Positions 25,667-34,125 of a stretch of 64,000 nucleotides of DNA are shown in pieces. The stretch covers positions 1 through 64,000 of the forward strand of contig NZ_AULA01000006.1 of NCBI RefSeq assembly GCF_000425045.1. The letters are read 5' to 3'. Made by a program: the position numbers and the translations under genes. Origin of the DNA: Acidaminococcus intestini DSM 21505. Lineage in GTDB: Bacteria; Bacillota; Negativicutes; Acidaminococcales; Acidaminococcaceae. Within the stretch, counting starts at the first letter, position 1; each line of letters starts with the position of its first letter. Under the pieces are notes generated by a model. The model was given only the letters and a program-made list of their open reading frames with translations. It did no database searches and had not been told where the DNA came from.

Positions 25667-26902
25667 ATGATCAATTGGGATGAAATCGAAGAGAAAGCCT
25701 TGCTTGAGGTGCAAAAGACGAGCTTTATCCATGAAAAGACTGCCCTTCTCAACACTCGTAAGGTCCTTAAAGCATTCCGTAATCATCAAGTAGCCGATTA
25801 TTACCTGAAACCAAGCACGGGCTACGCCTATTCTGATACGGGAAGGGATGAACTGGATGGAATCTATGCGGAACTCTTCGGCACGGAAGCAGCCCTTGTA
25901 AGAAGTCAATTCGTTTCTGGTACCCATGCTCTTGCCGTTGCTTTATTAGGTGTTTTAAAGCCGGGAGATGAGCTGATTGGAGCTACGGGAGAGCCCTATG
26001 ATACGATGCAGACCATCATTGGTTCCCCCATCAAGACCCCGGGCTCCCTAGTCAATCAGGGTATTAGCTATCACGAAATCCCCATGATTGCCAATCATCC
26101 CAACATCGACGCCATTGTGGCCGCAATTACCGACAAGACCCGGATGGTCCACGTACAGCGTTCCTGCGGCTACAGCAGCGTCCGCAAAACACTGACTGTC
26201 GATGAAATCGGAGAAATCTTCAGTGCAGTCAAACGGGTTAAGCCTGATATCATCTGCTTTGTCGATAACTGCTATGGCGAATTTATCGAAGATAAAGAAC
26301 CAACCCAAGTCGGTGCTGACCTCATGGCCGGTTCCCTCATCAAGAACCTAGGCGGCGGTATTGCTCCGACCGGCGGTTATATCGTGGGACGCAAGGATCT
26401 TGTCGAACTTGCTTCCTATCGTCTCACGGCGCCAGGATTAGGCGGAGAAATGGGAGCAACGCTTGGGGATACGGCCCGTGAATTTTATGAAGGCCTGTTT
26501 TTTGCGCCTCATGTAGTCCTTCAGGCCATCAAGACTTCGATTTTTGCGGCTTCCGTATTCCAGAATCTCGGATTCGAAGTGTCTCCGCTACCAGAAGAAC
26601 GCCGCAGCGATATCATCCAAACGATTACCCTAAAAACCAAGGAAAATCTCTGCCGCTTTTGTGAGGCCATTCAGGCAAGTTCTCCCGTTGATGCCCATGT
26701 AACACCTGTACCCAGCCATTTGCCGGGCTATCAGGATGAAGTCATCATGGCTGCCGGCACCTTCGTCCAAGGGGCTTCCATAGAACTGAGTGCTGATGCC
26801 CCTGTGCGCGAACCCTTTACGGTATACCTTCAAGGGGGCCTGACTTTTGAACACGGTCACATTGCCATTATGGAAGCAGCAAGAAAAATCATGGATAAAT
26901 AA
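25667..26902 (+). CDS. Methionine gamma-lyase/aluminium-resistance family PLP protein (YnbB-like)
   Basis: Fold-type I PLP enzyme of the family annotated as methionine gamma-lyase or aluminium resistance, 411 residues. Visible features are the VSGTHAL segment near residue 85, VDNCYGEF near 202 and GSLIKNLGGG near 225. The last carries the probable PLP Lys. Family members have an uncertain physiological substrate (cysteine/methionine-type thiols). AAGGAGG lies 11 bases upstream, inside the end of hflX. A very strong terminator ends the rightward gene run after it. Confidence 0.85.
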   Translation: MINWDEIEEKALLEVQKTSFIHEKTALLNTRKVLKAFRNHQVADYYLKPSTGYAYSDTGRDELDGIYAELFGTEAALVRSQFVSGTHALAVALLGVLKPGDELIGATGEPYDTMQTIIGSPIKTPGSLVNQGISYHEIPMIANHPNIDAIVAAITDKTRMVHVQRSCGYSSVRKTLTVDEIGEIFSAVKRVKPDIICFVDNCYGEFIEDKEPTQVGADLMAGSLIKNLGGGIAPTGGYIVGRKDLVELASYRLTAPGLGGEMGATLGDTAREFYEGLFFAPHVVLQAIKTSIFAASVFQNLGFEVSPLPEERRSDIIQTITLKTKENLCRFCEAIQASSPVDAHVTPVPSHLPGYQDEVIMAAGTFVQGASIELSADAPVREPFTVYLQGGLTFEHGHIAIMEAARKIMDK

Positions 26903-26942
26903 TCGTGCAGCGGCAATTGATTCATAGATTGTGGATAAAAGT

Positions 26943-26996
26943 AAAATAGGAGAGGGGAGGGATAGAAAAATCCCTCCCCTCTCCTATTTTACTTAA
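26943..26996 (+). terminator. Very strong, probably bidirectional terminator
   Basis: A perfect 21-bp stem (26943-26963 with 26970-26990) around a 6-base loop. It begins AAAATAGG and ends CCTATTTT, so both strands have a T-run after the stem. It closes the RNase J to PLP-lyase run. Confidence 0.9.
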
Positions 26997-27585
26997 GTTT
27001 CCAAGACAAGGCCGTCACTTGATGATTTCTCGCTCACAGCATCCCAGACAGGATTCTTTTAAAGGACCAAAGGGAATTGTTCCTGTATAGCAAAAGAGCT
27101 GCTGTCTCTAAGCTGCGGATCCCCTCTGATCGGATTTTACTCACCTTGCTGTTTATTTGGCAATCTACGTATTTTCTTTATGCCCATTTTGCCTCCTGTC
27201 CAATCTTCTTGTTCCAATAAATCAAGATTGACTGCTCCATTTGACCTTTGCTGGGTGCTGGATCGTTATGGATAAATAAGCACATATGTCACCATATTTC
27301 TCTTCTAAGACGATTTTAGAAAATGATAGACACCTCTTATGAGAAAACATGCTCTAAATGCAGATTTGAGCTTATAAGCCAGATTTCCATATCTGTAGGG
27401 CCATTATAAGAAAGACAGTCAGTTCGTCTTATGAAGAAATGAACAGTAGTCTTTTAGAAAAATGAAAATAATAAACAGCTGATCATGAGAAAAGTAGGAG
27501 CAAGTGGGAGCCATAGGAAAAAGCATCCTATATAACATCAAAATAGTAGTAAGAGGTAAAATGTGAAAAAGTGCTTCTTTCGAAA
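26997..27585. other. Gene-free AT-rich stretch
   Basis: About 590 bases without a credible gene on either strand. It becomes increasingly AT-rich to the right. A weak inverted repeat, CAATCTT with AAGATTG (near 27210-27238), is the only structure I see. It could be decayed sequence or a locus for an unrecognised small RNA; nothing supports either firmly. Confidence 0.6.
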
Positions 27586-27630
27586 AATAAAACCGCCTCT
27601 ATATTTTATGTTAGAGGCGGTTTTATTGAA
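27586..27630. terminator. Perfect inverted repeat, bidirectional terminator-like
   Basis: A perfect 16-bp stem (27586-27601 with 27612-27627) around a 10-base loop, with T-rich sequence on both outer sides. There is no gene immediately upstream on the plus strand, so what it terminates is unclear. It may be a second stop for lexA transcripts. Confidence 0.65.
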
Positions 27631-27657
27631 ATATGCATATATTTAATCATAAAATAG

Positions 27658-27697
27658 ATAAAAGCCCTTAAAACGCAAATTTAAGCGTTTTAAGGGC
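27658..27697 (-). terminator. Terminator of lexA
   Basis: GCCCTTAAAACGC (27664-27676) pairs perfectly with GCGTTTTAAGGGC (27685-27697). On the minus strand the stem is followed by TTTTATC. It begins 59 bases after the lexA stop. Confidence 0.8.
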
Positions 27698-27756
27698 ATG
27701 AAACCTTTGTTGGGAATTTCATGGCTTATTATCTATCGTAAACGAGCAGGAAACAA

Positions 27757-28401
27757 TCAAAGAACACGGAAAACACCTACAACAACTCCGGTAATCTTAA
27801 TATTATCCGTACCAACGATGGGTGAATAAGCGCTATTTTCCGGAACTAGACGAATCTGTTTGAGTTCACGGAAATACCGTTTTATCGTCGTTTCTTCTCC
27901 ATTTAAAAGAGCAACCACGATATCCCCATTTTGGGCGTAATCTTGACGGCGAACAAAAACATAGTCCCGGTCAAGAATTCCGGCATCTTTCATACTATCG
28001 CCTTCGACGACCATCATGAAGACATCGTCCTTGGTCCCGAGAAGTTCTGTTGGAATGGGGTACATATCCTCGATATGTTCATCAGCAAGAATGGGATCGC
28101 CGGCGTGAACAGCCCCAACAAGAGGCACGCCAACTACTTCCTTCTTGCGCCAGGCTTCATCAGAAACAAGTCCATACGTACGGGGTTTATCCGTATCCCA
28201 GTTCAAGAAACCTAAACTCGCAAGCTTCTTCATATTGTTATGAACACTGGCACTGGAGGCCAGGCCAACACCCTTACCAATTTCACGGACGGATGGGGGA
28301 TAGTTATTTTCAGAGATATAACTTCGAATAAATTCAAGGATCATTTCCTGACGGTCCGTAAGTCCATTAGCGTGTATCGAATTTGCTTTAGGTCTGCCCA
28401 T
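27757..28401 (-). CDS. lexA: LexA repressor
   Basis: SOS-response repressor that cleaves itself when RecA filaments form. The 214-residue protein has the winged HTH (LTDRQEMILEFI from residue 14; PPSVREIGKGVGL with the recognition helix near 35). The Ala-Gly cleavage site is in GAVHAGDP, and the Ser/Lys dyad is visible in EGDSMKD and ETTIKRYF. All catalytic parts are intact. The ATG at 28401 is chosen because GGGAGG precedes it; an upstream in-frame ATG would swallow that site. Probable autoregulation through sites at 28435-28489. Confidence 0.95.
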   Translation of the reverse strand: MGRPKANSIHANGLTDRQEMILEFIRSYISENNYPPSVREIGKGVGLASSASVHNNMKKLASLGFLNWDTDKPRTYGLVSDEAWRKKEVVGVPLVGAVHAGDPILADEHIEDMYPIPTELLGTKDDVFMMVVEGDSMKDAGILDRDYVFVRRQDYAQNGDIVVALLNGEETTIKRYFRELKQIRLVPENSAYSPIVGTDNIKITGVVVGVFRVL

Positions 28402-28434
28402 AAGAAAGCCTCCCATACAAGGTATTTTAAAGAA

Positions 28435-28468
28435 ATATACTATATGTAGTAGTATATCAAGAGTTCAA
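28435..28468 (-). promoter_or_regulatory. lexA promoter with internal inverted repeat
   Basis: On the minus strand TTGAAC (28468-28463), an 18-base spacer and TATAGT (28444-28439) form a promoter. An inverted repeat, ATATACT (28435-28441) and AGTATAT (28451-28457), covers the -10 and spacer. Confidence 0.55.
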
Positions 28469-28477
28469 ATAATAGTC

Positions 28478-28489
28478 AAACGTACGTTT
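28478..28489. promoter_or_regulatory. Candidate LexA box
   Basis: AAACGTACGTTT is a perfect 12-bp palindrome 10 bases upstream of the lexA -35. Its core AAC-N4-GTT matches the centre of the Bacillus-type LexA box (GAAC-N4-GTTC), with A in place of the outer G. Confidence 0.55.
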
Positions 28490-28800
28490 AGTAAAAGAGA
28501 AGAAAATATGAATAAAATAAAGATAATAAAAGAAAAACGAACAACGGAATGCAAAAGTAAAAATCATGATAGATTAAGGAAAAAGAAAATAAAGTTTACG
28601 CTAAGAGAATTCCGAGATTAAGATACGTAAAAGAAGATTGTCATTTTAGATAGGAGTGTAGCTTGCAGGAATGGTTGGCTGCAGCCACTTAAAACTGTAC
28701 GCAGCTAAGGACGTGGGGAACAGAAAAAGCATTTTTTAAGCAGAAATTTTTACGTCCTATAATATATATTATGTAAAATGGTATAAAAATAAAGGCCGTA
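28490..28800. other. Gene-free stretch upstream of lexA with palindromes
   Basis: About 310 AT-rich bases with no credible gene. It contains a GC-rich 12-bp palindrome TGGCTGCAGCCA (28676-28687) and an AT-only palindrome ATAATATATATTAT (28759-28772). No promoter or RNA family could be assigned. Confidence 0.5.
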
Positions 28801-28843
28801 AAAAAAATCCCGGAACCCTCTTTTCCTAAGCCGTTCCGGGATT
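28800..28843 (-). terminator. Terminator of the frameshifted exported-protein gene
   Basis: AATCCCGGAAC (28806-28816) pairs with GTTCCGGGATT (28833-28843). On the minus strand the stem is followed by a T-run. It begins 11 bases after the stop at 28854. Confidence 0.88.
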
Positions 28844-28853
28844 GTATCCGTTC

Positions 28854-29985
28854 TTAAGTTGATTTCTTTTTTTGACCAAGAAGTGTAAATGACTGTACGG
28901 CTCGTTTAAATGCACTGAGCTTCAGGTCATAGTTGATGGTATCATCTGTTTGAAAGTGGATAACATAACCTTCACCTTGTGGATTAAGGAGATATGCATT
29001 GAGTAGGAAGACTTTCTTTAAGTCTTCATTATCGGTCGACTGCGAAAGACTTCCGCGAAGGTCACCGACAATGATGGGTTCATGATGAAGGATTGTAATA
29101 TTGGGTGTATAGCTTGTGATTTTTTCGATGAAGTTCTTTTCTGCTTCATTGATAGTCGCCTTTGTGGCAGACCCTAATTCCTTGAAACTGTCATCGCTGA
29201 GCCTTCGGATCATCATGGAATCCGTATGGACACTGCTCAAGCTGCGTCCAAAAAGGACATTATCGGCACGCAGTGTATAAATACGCCACCCACTGGGAAT
29301 TTCCATCTGGAATCCGAGGTTGGGGTCGGTTAGGATATTTTCATCCGTATAATGGATCTTTTTCAGATCTAGATCCTTTGTGATTGCTTTTAAGGCTTCC
29401 TTGCCAGCTTCTTCATTGGCCTGTGTTGTACGGACCGTTACAACGCATAGATTATTTTTCTGCGTTTGGTATGCCCGTCCAATGATAAAGGGACGTCTTG
29501 TCTTTTCTGGATCTTTGGGAACACTGCGAAAATCATAGCAGCCTGCTTGCATTTCTTTTTCTAACTGAGCCGATGGGTTGTTCTTTTTTCCGTGAAGTTT
29601 ATCACGCAAAAGAGCTGCCCTTATCAGTTGTTTGGCCAGTGGCCTTATCATCCATGCCTACAATCGTATTATCCTGATCATCTTGGATTTTCTTAAGGAA
29701 TTTCGAAAGTTCCCGTTTCTGTTCTCCTGAGTATTGTTTCATGGGAACAGAAATAAAACTGGGCAGTGTATAAAGATCCGCACTGATGAGAAAGTCTTCC
29801 CCAACCTTAAAGCGAACACCTGTTTTTGTATGATACAATTCTGTACTGCCTGGCGGAATGGTCATGGTAAAGCCACCGCTTTTGGGTGTATAGCGCTGCG
29901 GAGCGGCCGCCATGGCAGGATGCTGGATGCTGAGGCCTAGGACTGTAAAGGCTGCCGTAAAGAGTGCAGCTATCCGTTTTTTCAC
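28854..29985 (-). pseudogene. Exported protein of two similar domains, broken by a frameshift
   Basis: Two minus-strand frames together make one protein of about 376 residues. The N-terminal part (GTG at 29985, stop at 29602) has a signal peptide ending near AMA and a domain with GGFTMTIPPG. The C-terminal part, read in the next frame down to 28854, has a related domain with LGFQMEIPSGW. Removing one A from the AAAA run at 29608-29611 joins them smoothly across the DKGSS/LRDKL point. The domains resemble lipoprotein-like DUF1795/PsbP-type folds only loosely. It could be a true pseudogene, a sequencing error or a slippage site. Confidence 0.65.
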
Positions 29986-30001
29986 TTCTCTCCCCTCCCC
30001 T

Positions 30002-31279
30002 TTAGGCCCTGGAAAGTCGCTCAGCACAGCGCTGAGCTTCGGCGCAAACTTTTTCGTAATCAAGGGTCAGATATTCGCCGTTTTCATAAAGCAATTTTCC
30101 ATCTACAAAAACATGGCTGACACTGTGGGAACTGGCGGCATTGCAAAGAAGGGAATAGCGGTCATTGCGGGGGAACCATTCCGGTTCTTTCAGATCATAA
30201 AGGACAAGATCTGCTTTGTATCCTGTTGTGACGGCACCCACTTCATCAAAGCCGATGGCTTTGGCGCCTTCTAGGGTTCCGCATTTGATTGCAGTTTTAG
30301 CGGGCACGCTTCTAGGATTATCCTCTTTGACTTTGGACAGCATGGAGGCTAGACGTACCTCTTCAAGCATATCCAGATTATTGTTGCTTGATGCCCCATC
30401 CGTTCCAAGACCGAGGACAATGCCTTTTTGGAGCATTTGGCCGATGGGGGCAATTCCGCTTGCCAGTTTAAGGTTGCTCTGCGGGTTGGAGGCAATGCGT
30501 ACATGATGCTTCCTTAGGATTTCCATATCCTTGTCATCAACATGGACGCAATGGGCAGCAAGGGTTCCCAGCTCAAATAAGCCCAGTTCTTCCATCAAGG
30601 CAATGGGCGATTTGTCATATTTCTTGAGACAGTCCGCCACCTCCCCTTTTGTTTCCGCAAGATGCATGTGGATTTCGGCTCCTTTTCGGGCCGCTTCCTT
30701 TACGATGCTGCAAATATATTCCGGAGCGCAGGTATATGGCGCATGGGGGCCATACATCACATGAATCCGGTCATTTTCGACGCCGTTCCACGTATCAAAT
30801 AGAGCTGAATTCTCATCAAGACGGGCTTTGCCATCGGCTGCGGAAGACCCGGTAAGGCCCCTTGATAACGCAGCACGGATTCCCGATGAAGCCACGGCAC
30901 GGGCCGTGGCTTCCATAAAGAAGTACATATCGGCAAATGCCGTTGTACCTGTACGGATCATTTCCGCTATGCCAAGGAGACTGCCCCAATACACGTCATT
31001 TCCCGTGAGATGATTCTCCATGGGCCAGATTTTGTCCTGCAGCCAGTCCATAAGGAGCATATCATCGGCATAACTGCGAAAAAGAGTCATAGCGATATGA
31101 GTATGGGCGTTTACTAAGCCCGGCGCAAGAAGATGGTCTCTGCCATCGATTACGAGGCTGCCTTGAACCGGCTCTTGACCGATATAGGCAATGCGTCCAT
31201 CCTTTATCCCAACTTGATAGGTTTTTCCGTCATTTCGATCCAAGATCTCAGCGCCTTGGATCACGGTATCGTAAAACAT
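30002..31279 (-). CDS. mtaD: 5-methylthioadenosine/S-adenosylhomocysteine deaminase
   Basis: Zinc amidohydrolase that deaminates MTA and SAH (and often adenosine) to the inosyl forms. The 425-residue protein has the metal motif NAHTHIAMT near residue 57, YGPHAPYTC near 180, HLAETKGE near 208 and the catalytic GTDGASSNN near 290. Its place directly after MTA phosphorylase in the same operon fits salvage of SAM by-products. The ribosome-binding site (AAGAGGG) lies 12 bases before the ATG, a long spacing. Confidence 0.9.
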   Translation of the reverse strand: MFYDTVIQGAEILDRNDGKTYQVGIKDGRIAYIGQEPVQGSLVIDGRDHLLAPGLVNAHTHIAMTLFRSYADDMLLMDWLQDKIWPMENHLTGNDVYWGSLLGIAEMIRTGTTAFADMYFFMEATARAVASSGIRAALSRGLTGSSAADGKARLDENSALFDTWNGVENDRIHVMYGPHAPYTCAPEYICSIVKEAARKGAEIHMHLAETKGEVADCLKKYDKSPIALMEELGLFELGTLAAHCVHVDDKDMEILRKHHVRIASNPQSNLKLASGIAPIGQMLQKGIVLGLGTDGASSNNNLDMLEEVRLASMLSKVKEDNPRSVPAKTAIKCGTLEGAKAIGFDEVGAVTTGYKADLVLYDLKEPEWFPRNDRYSLLCNAASSHSVSHVFVDGKLLYENGEYLTLDYEKVCAEAQRCAERLSRA

Positions 31280-31302
31280 CTGTTGCTTGTACCCTCTTTT
31301 CT

Positions 31303-32109
31303 TTAGATTTTATCAATGGGAAAACCACCCACAGCATGAGCCGCTTCCCGGCAGTGACAAGATGCCAAGGTCTGTTCTTCCTCTGTTAGGAAGGCATGGA
31401 TGATGCGAGCAATGGTTTTGGCATTTTCATCCATCATGGCAACAACTTCCTCATGAGATAGGGCCGTCCAAGAAAGACCGGATCCCATATTGGTCACTAG
31501 GCTGCAATTGGCATAGCAAATCTCTGCTTCCCTTGCAAGGACGGCTTCCGGCATTTGGGTCATCCCTGCTACATCACCGCCCATAAGTCCATACATCCGA
31601 ACCTCGGCAGCAGTTTCATAGCGTGGCCCTTCTGTAGCTACATAGCAGCCAGCTTTACTGTGTCGTACGCCAAGTCTTGTGAGGATGCCGTTGAGCCGCT
31701 CCCGCAGGACTGGACAATAGGGAAAGCTGAAGTCAACATGGCAGACCGGCATGACACCGCCATCAAAAAAAGTATGCTCGCGCGATTTTGTAAAATCAAG
31801 GATTTGACTCGTATTGACAAACGTCCCAGGAATCAAGCCGCGATTCAGGGAGCCTACAGCGGTAAAAGATAAGATTTCCGTTACACCCAACTTCTTCAAC
31901 GCATAGATATTGGCACGATATGGAATGCGATGCGGCGGCAGACTGTGCCCCTTGCCATGACGAGCAATGAAGTAAACAGATGTATCATCGATCTTGCCTG
32001 CAAATCCTTCCGCCGTACCAAATGGGGTTTCTACCGTAATGAGGGACAGCGTTCCAAATATGGAGGTATCTTCGACACCTGTACCCCCAATGATTCCAAT
32101 TTTGCGCAT
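31303..32109 (-). CDS. mtnP: S-methyl-5'-thioadenosine phosphorylase
   Basis: Phosphorolyses MTA to adenine and methylthioribose-1-phosphate. The 268-residue protein has the PNP/MTAP family features IIGGTGVED at residues 5-13, RHGKGHSLPPHRI near 50 (substrate loop), ATEGPRYET near 172 and GMTQMPEAVLARE near 195. Some family members prefer guanosine or inosine-type nucleosides, so specificity is likely but not certain. The ATG at 32109 follows AGAGGTG; a GTG three codons upstream overlaps that site and is rejected. Confidence 0.87.
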   Translation of the reverse strand: MRKIGIIGGTGVEDTSIFGTLSLITVETPFGTAEGFAGKIDDTSVYFIARHGKGHSLPPHRIPYRANIYALKKLGVTEILSFTAVGSLNRGLIPGTFVNTSQILDFTKSREHTFFDGGVMPVCHVDFSFPYCPVLRERLNGILTRLGVRHSKAGCYVATEGPRYETAAEVRMYGLMGGDVAGMTQMPEAVLAREAEICYANCSLVTNMGSGLSWTALSHEEVVAMMDENAKTIARIIHAFLTEEEQTLASCHCREAAHAVGGFPIDKI

Positions 32110-32114
32110 AACGT

Positions 32115-32783
32115 TCACCTCTGCTGATTCAAACTTTCAATGATAGGGAGAAGTTCCGGTAAAGATGCAATCGTATAGTTCGGTTTTATTTCTTGCTGGA
32201 AACGTATGGGGTCAAAGCTGGACCACCCGACCTTGACTGAAGCACGGCATCCAGCTCGCATTCCGCTCACTAGATCATAAGGACTGTCACCGACACAAAG
32301 GCATTCCTCACCGGAAAGTCCTAGCTTTTTTAGGGCAAGAAGGCTGGGTTCTGGATCAGGCTTATGAAGGGCTGTATCCCGTACGCCAATCACACCTTCT
32401 ATATAGGGAGAAAGCCCCAGACAGCGTAGTCCCCGTTCACAAGTCTCATTGGTCTTGCTTGTCACAATGATGGAATGGATCCCCTTTTCCTTTAGGCGCT
32501 GACAGCCAGCCAAAACAGAAGGAAAGGGACGGATCATTTCATCATGAACAGAAAGCTGATACGTCCGATAAAAAGTCAGCAGCTCGTCGAGATGGGCTTC
32601 ATCCCCACCACTCAGCTGCAGCATGGCCTGAGGCATAGGAAGACCAAACGTCGTCAAGATTTTCTCATCAGGCGGGACCTTCCCATAAAAATGAGAAAAG
32701 GTTTGATGGAAACAATGAAGGATGAGGGGTGTTGTATTGGCAAGGGTTCCATCAAAATCAAATAAGATTCCTGAAATGGTCAT
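32115..32783 (-). CDS. HAD-superfamily phosphatase (PpaX/Gph type)
   Basis: A 222-residue HAD hydrolase of subfamily I. Motif I is DFDGTLANT at residues 9-17 with both catalytic Asp. Motif II is VTSKTN near 110, motif III includes HKPDPEP near 141, and motif IV is VGDSPYD near 165. Relatives act on pyrophosphate, phosphoglycolate or nucleotides. First gene of the MTA salvage operon, so a role on a sugar phosphate or nucleotide from that pathway is possible. AAGGAG precedes the ATG, and an extended -10 lies upstream. Confidence 0.85.
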   Translation of the reverse strand: MTISGILFDFDGTLANTTPLILHCFHQTFSHFYGKVPPDEKILTTFGLPMPQAMLQLSGGDEAHLDELLTFYRTYQLSVHDEMIRPFPSVLAGCQRLKEKGIHSIIVTSKTNETCERGLRCLGLSPYIEGVIGVRDTALHKPDPEPSLLALKKLGLSGEECLCVGDSPYDLVSGMRAGCRASVKVGWSSFDPIRFQQEIKPNYTIASLPELLPIIESLNQQR

Positions 32784-32830
32784 GAATGGCTCCTTGTGTG
32801 TGTCGCTTACGTTTCATCTGATAACAACTC

Positions 32831-32839
32831 ATTTTACCA
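32831..32839 (-). promoter_or_regulatory. Extended -10 promoter of the MTA salvage operon
   Basis: On the minus strand TGG followed by TAAAAT (32836-32831), 48 bases upstream of the HAD gene. No good -35 is visible. Confidence 0.45.
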
Positions 32840-32910
32840 TAATTTACCGTTGAAATAAAATGCGAACGTCCCAAAGGGTGTGAAAAGTCAGGGACATCTT
32901 TGCGTCAAAT

Positions 32911-32950
32911 TCGGAGAAAAACCCCTCTGTCAGCAGAAGGAGGGGTTTTT
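32911..32950 (-). terminator. Terminator of the M20 peptidase operon
   Basis: AAAAACCCCTC (32917-32927) pairs with GAGGGGTTTTT (32940-32950) around a 12-base loop. It lies directly after the peptidase stop, with T-rich sequence on the minus strand after the stem. Confidence 0.88.
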
Positions 32951-32951
32951 C

Positions 32952-34109
32952 TTATAAAAGATGAAGCAACGCAGCTGCAAGGACCGATCGTTCAAAGAGG
33001 GAACTGACCAGGGCTTTTTCTTCATCCGTATGGGCACCGCTACCAATGACACCCATTCCACAAAGCGTTGGTATCCCCAGGCTTGCGGCAAGACCCGCAT
33101 CGGATAAGCCGCCTACTTGAATGCCCTTAATTGGACTCATGGAATAAAAGGCGGCCGCTTCCTGAAGCTTCACAATCAGGCCTTTTCCCCCTTCTTTTAG
33201 GTCCATGGCAGGAATCAGATGGGTCAAATCAAGATCCGCCCACGTATCGGGAACGGTCTGGCTTGCCGTGGCCTCCTTTAGGTTTTCCTTGATTTCCTGG
33301 GCTAGGCTTTCCGTGCGGTAGCGGACCCCAATACGCAGCGTACATTCCCCAGGAATCGTATTTTCACCAATACCGCCATCGATGGCTCCGCAATTGATCA
33401 ATTTTCCTCGGGAGATATCATTTTTGCTTTCCAGATAAATGATCTTATGAGCGGCTTCCAAGATAGCGGAACGTCCTTTTTCAGGGCTCGTACCGGAGTG
33501 GGCTGCACATCCATGTACATGGATGGATACAGGACCGCCGCCATAGCGTGAGAGAACGACCTGTCCGTTTTCGGCGCAAGGTTCAAAGTTTAAAAAGGCT
33601 TTTGCCCCTGTAATTTCCCTGCGCAGCACGGCTTTTGCATTGGAGTGCATATGAAGGGTTTCCTCATCCGTTACAAAAACAAATTTAATTGGAGGCGTGA
33701 CGAGCGACAGTGCGCTAAGGGCTTTAACCGCATAGAGACTTACGACAAGCCCGCCCTTCATATCTAGGACACCAGGCCCGTGAGCATACCCCTCTTCGTC
33801 AATGAAAAAAGGGCAGGTCGACGCTTTTCCTTCCGGAAAAACGGTATCCATATGGCCGGAGAGGATGATGGGACCCTCCCCTTCCTCTTTTCCCCGTTCC
33901 GCTATAAGAAGGTCCGGGGCGCCCGAGACTTTTTGGAGCCGTATGGTAAATCCCATGGCGGCCAATTCTCCTGCAAGAAGGCTTCTTACCGATTCAACCC
34001 CAGTTGGCTGTTTGGGCCCGCTTTCTGTTTCTACAAGGGTTTTCCACAGCGATAGCATTTCTTTTTCATGTCCATATAGGTAGTGTGTCAGTTTTTCATT
34101 GTCTTCCAT
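32952..34109 (-). CDS. M20-family metallopeptidase (glutamate carboxypeptidase-like)
   Basis: Zinc amino-acyl hydrolase of the M20/ArgE/CPG2 family, 385 residues. Metal and catalytic positions are visible: SGHMDTVFPEG near residue 83, DMKGG near 117, TDEET near 147 and EPCAENG near 177. A dimerisation domain lies in the middle. The substrate is unknown; relatives cleave C-terminal Glu from folates or peptides, or N-acyl groups. The ATG at 34109 is 11 bases from AAGGAGG; a TTG at 34115 is 5 bases from it and is an equally good start. It is the last gene of an operon with a membrane protein of unknown function. Confidence 0.85.
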   Translation of the reverse strand: MEDNEKLTHYLYGHEKEMLSLWKTLVETESGPKQPTGVESVRSLLAGELAAMGFTIRLQKVSGAPDLLIAERGKEEGEGPIILSGHMDTVFPEGKASTCPFFIDEEGYAHGPGVLDMKGGLVVSLYAVKALSALSLVTPPIKFVFVTDEETLHMHSNAKAVLRREITGAKAFLNFEPCAENGQVVLSRYGGGPVSIHVHGCAAHSGTSPEKGRSAILEAAHKIIYLESKNDISRGKLINCGAIDGGIGENTIPGECTLRIGVRYRTESLAQEIKENLKEATASQTVPDTWADLDLTHLIPAMDLKEGGKGLIVKLQEAAAFYSMSPIKGIQVGGLSDAGLAASLGIPTLCGMGVIGSGAHTDEEKALVSSLFERSVLAAALLHLL

Positions 34110-34125
34110 TGGCAAAGATTCCTCC

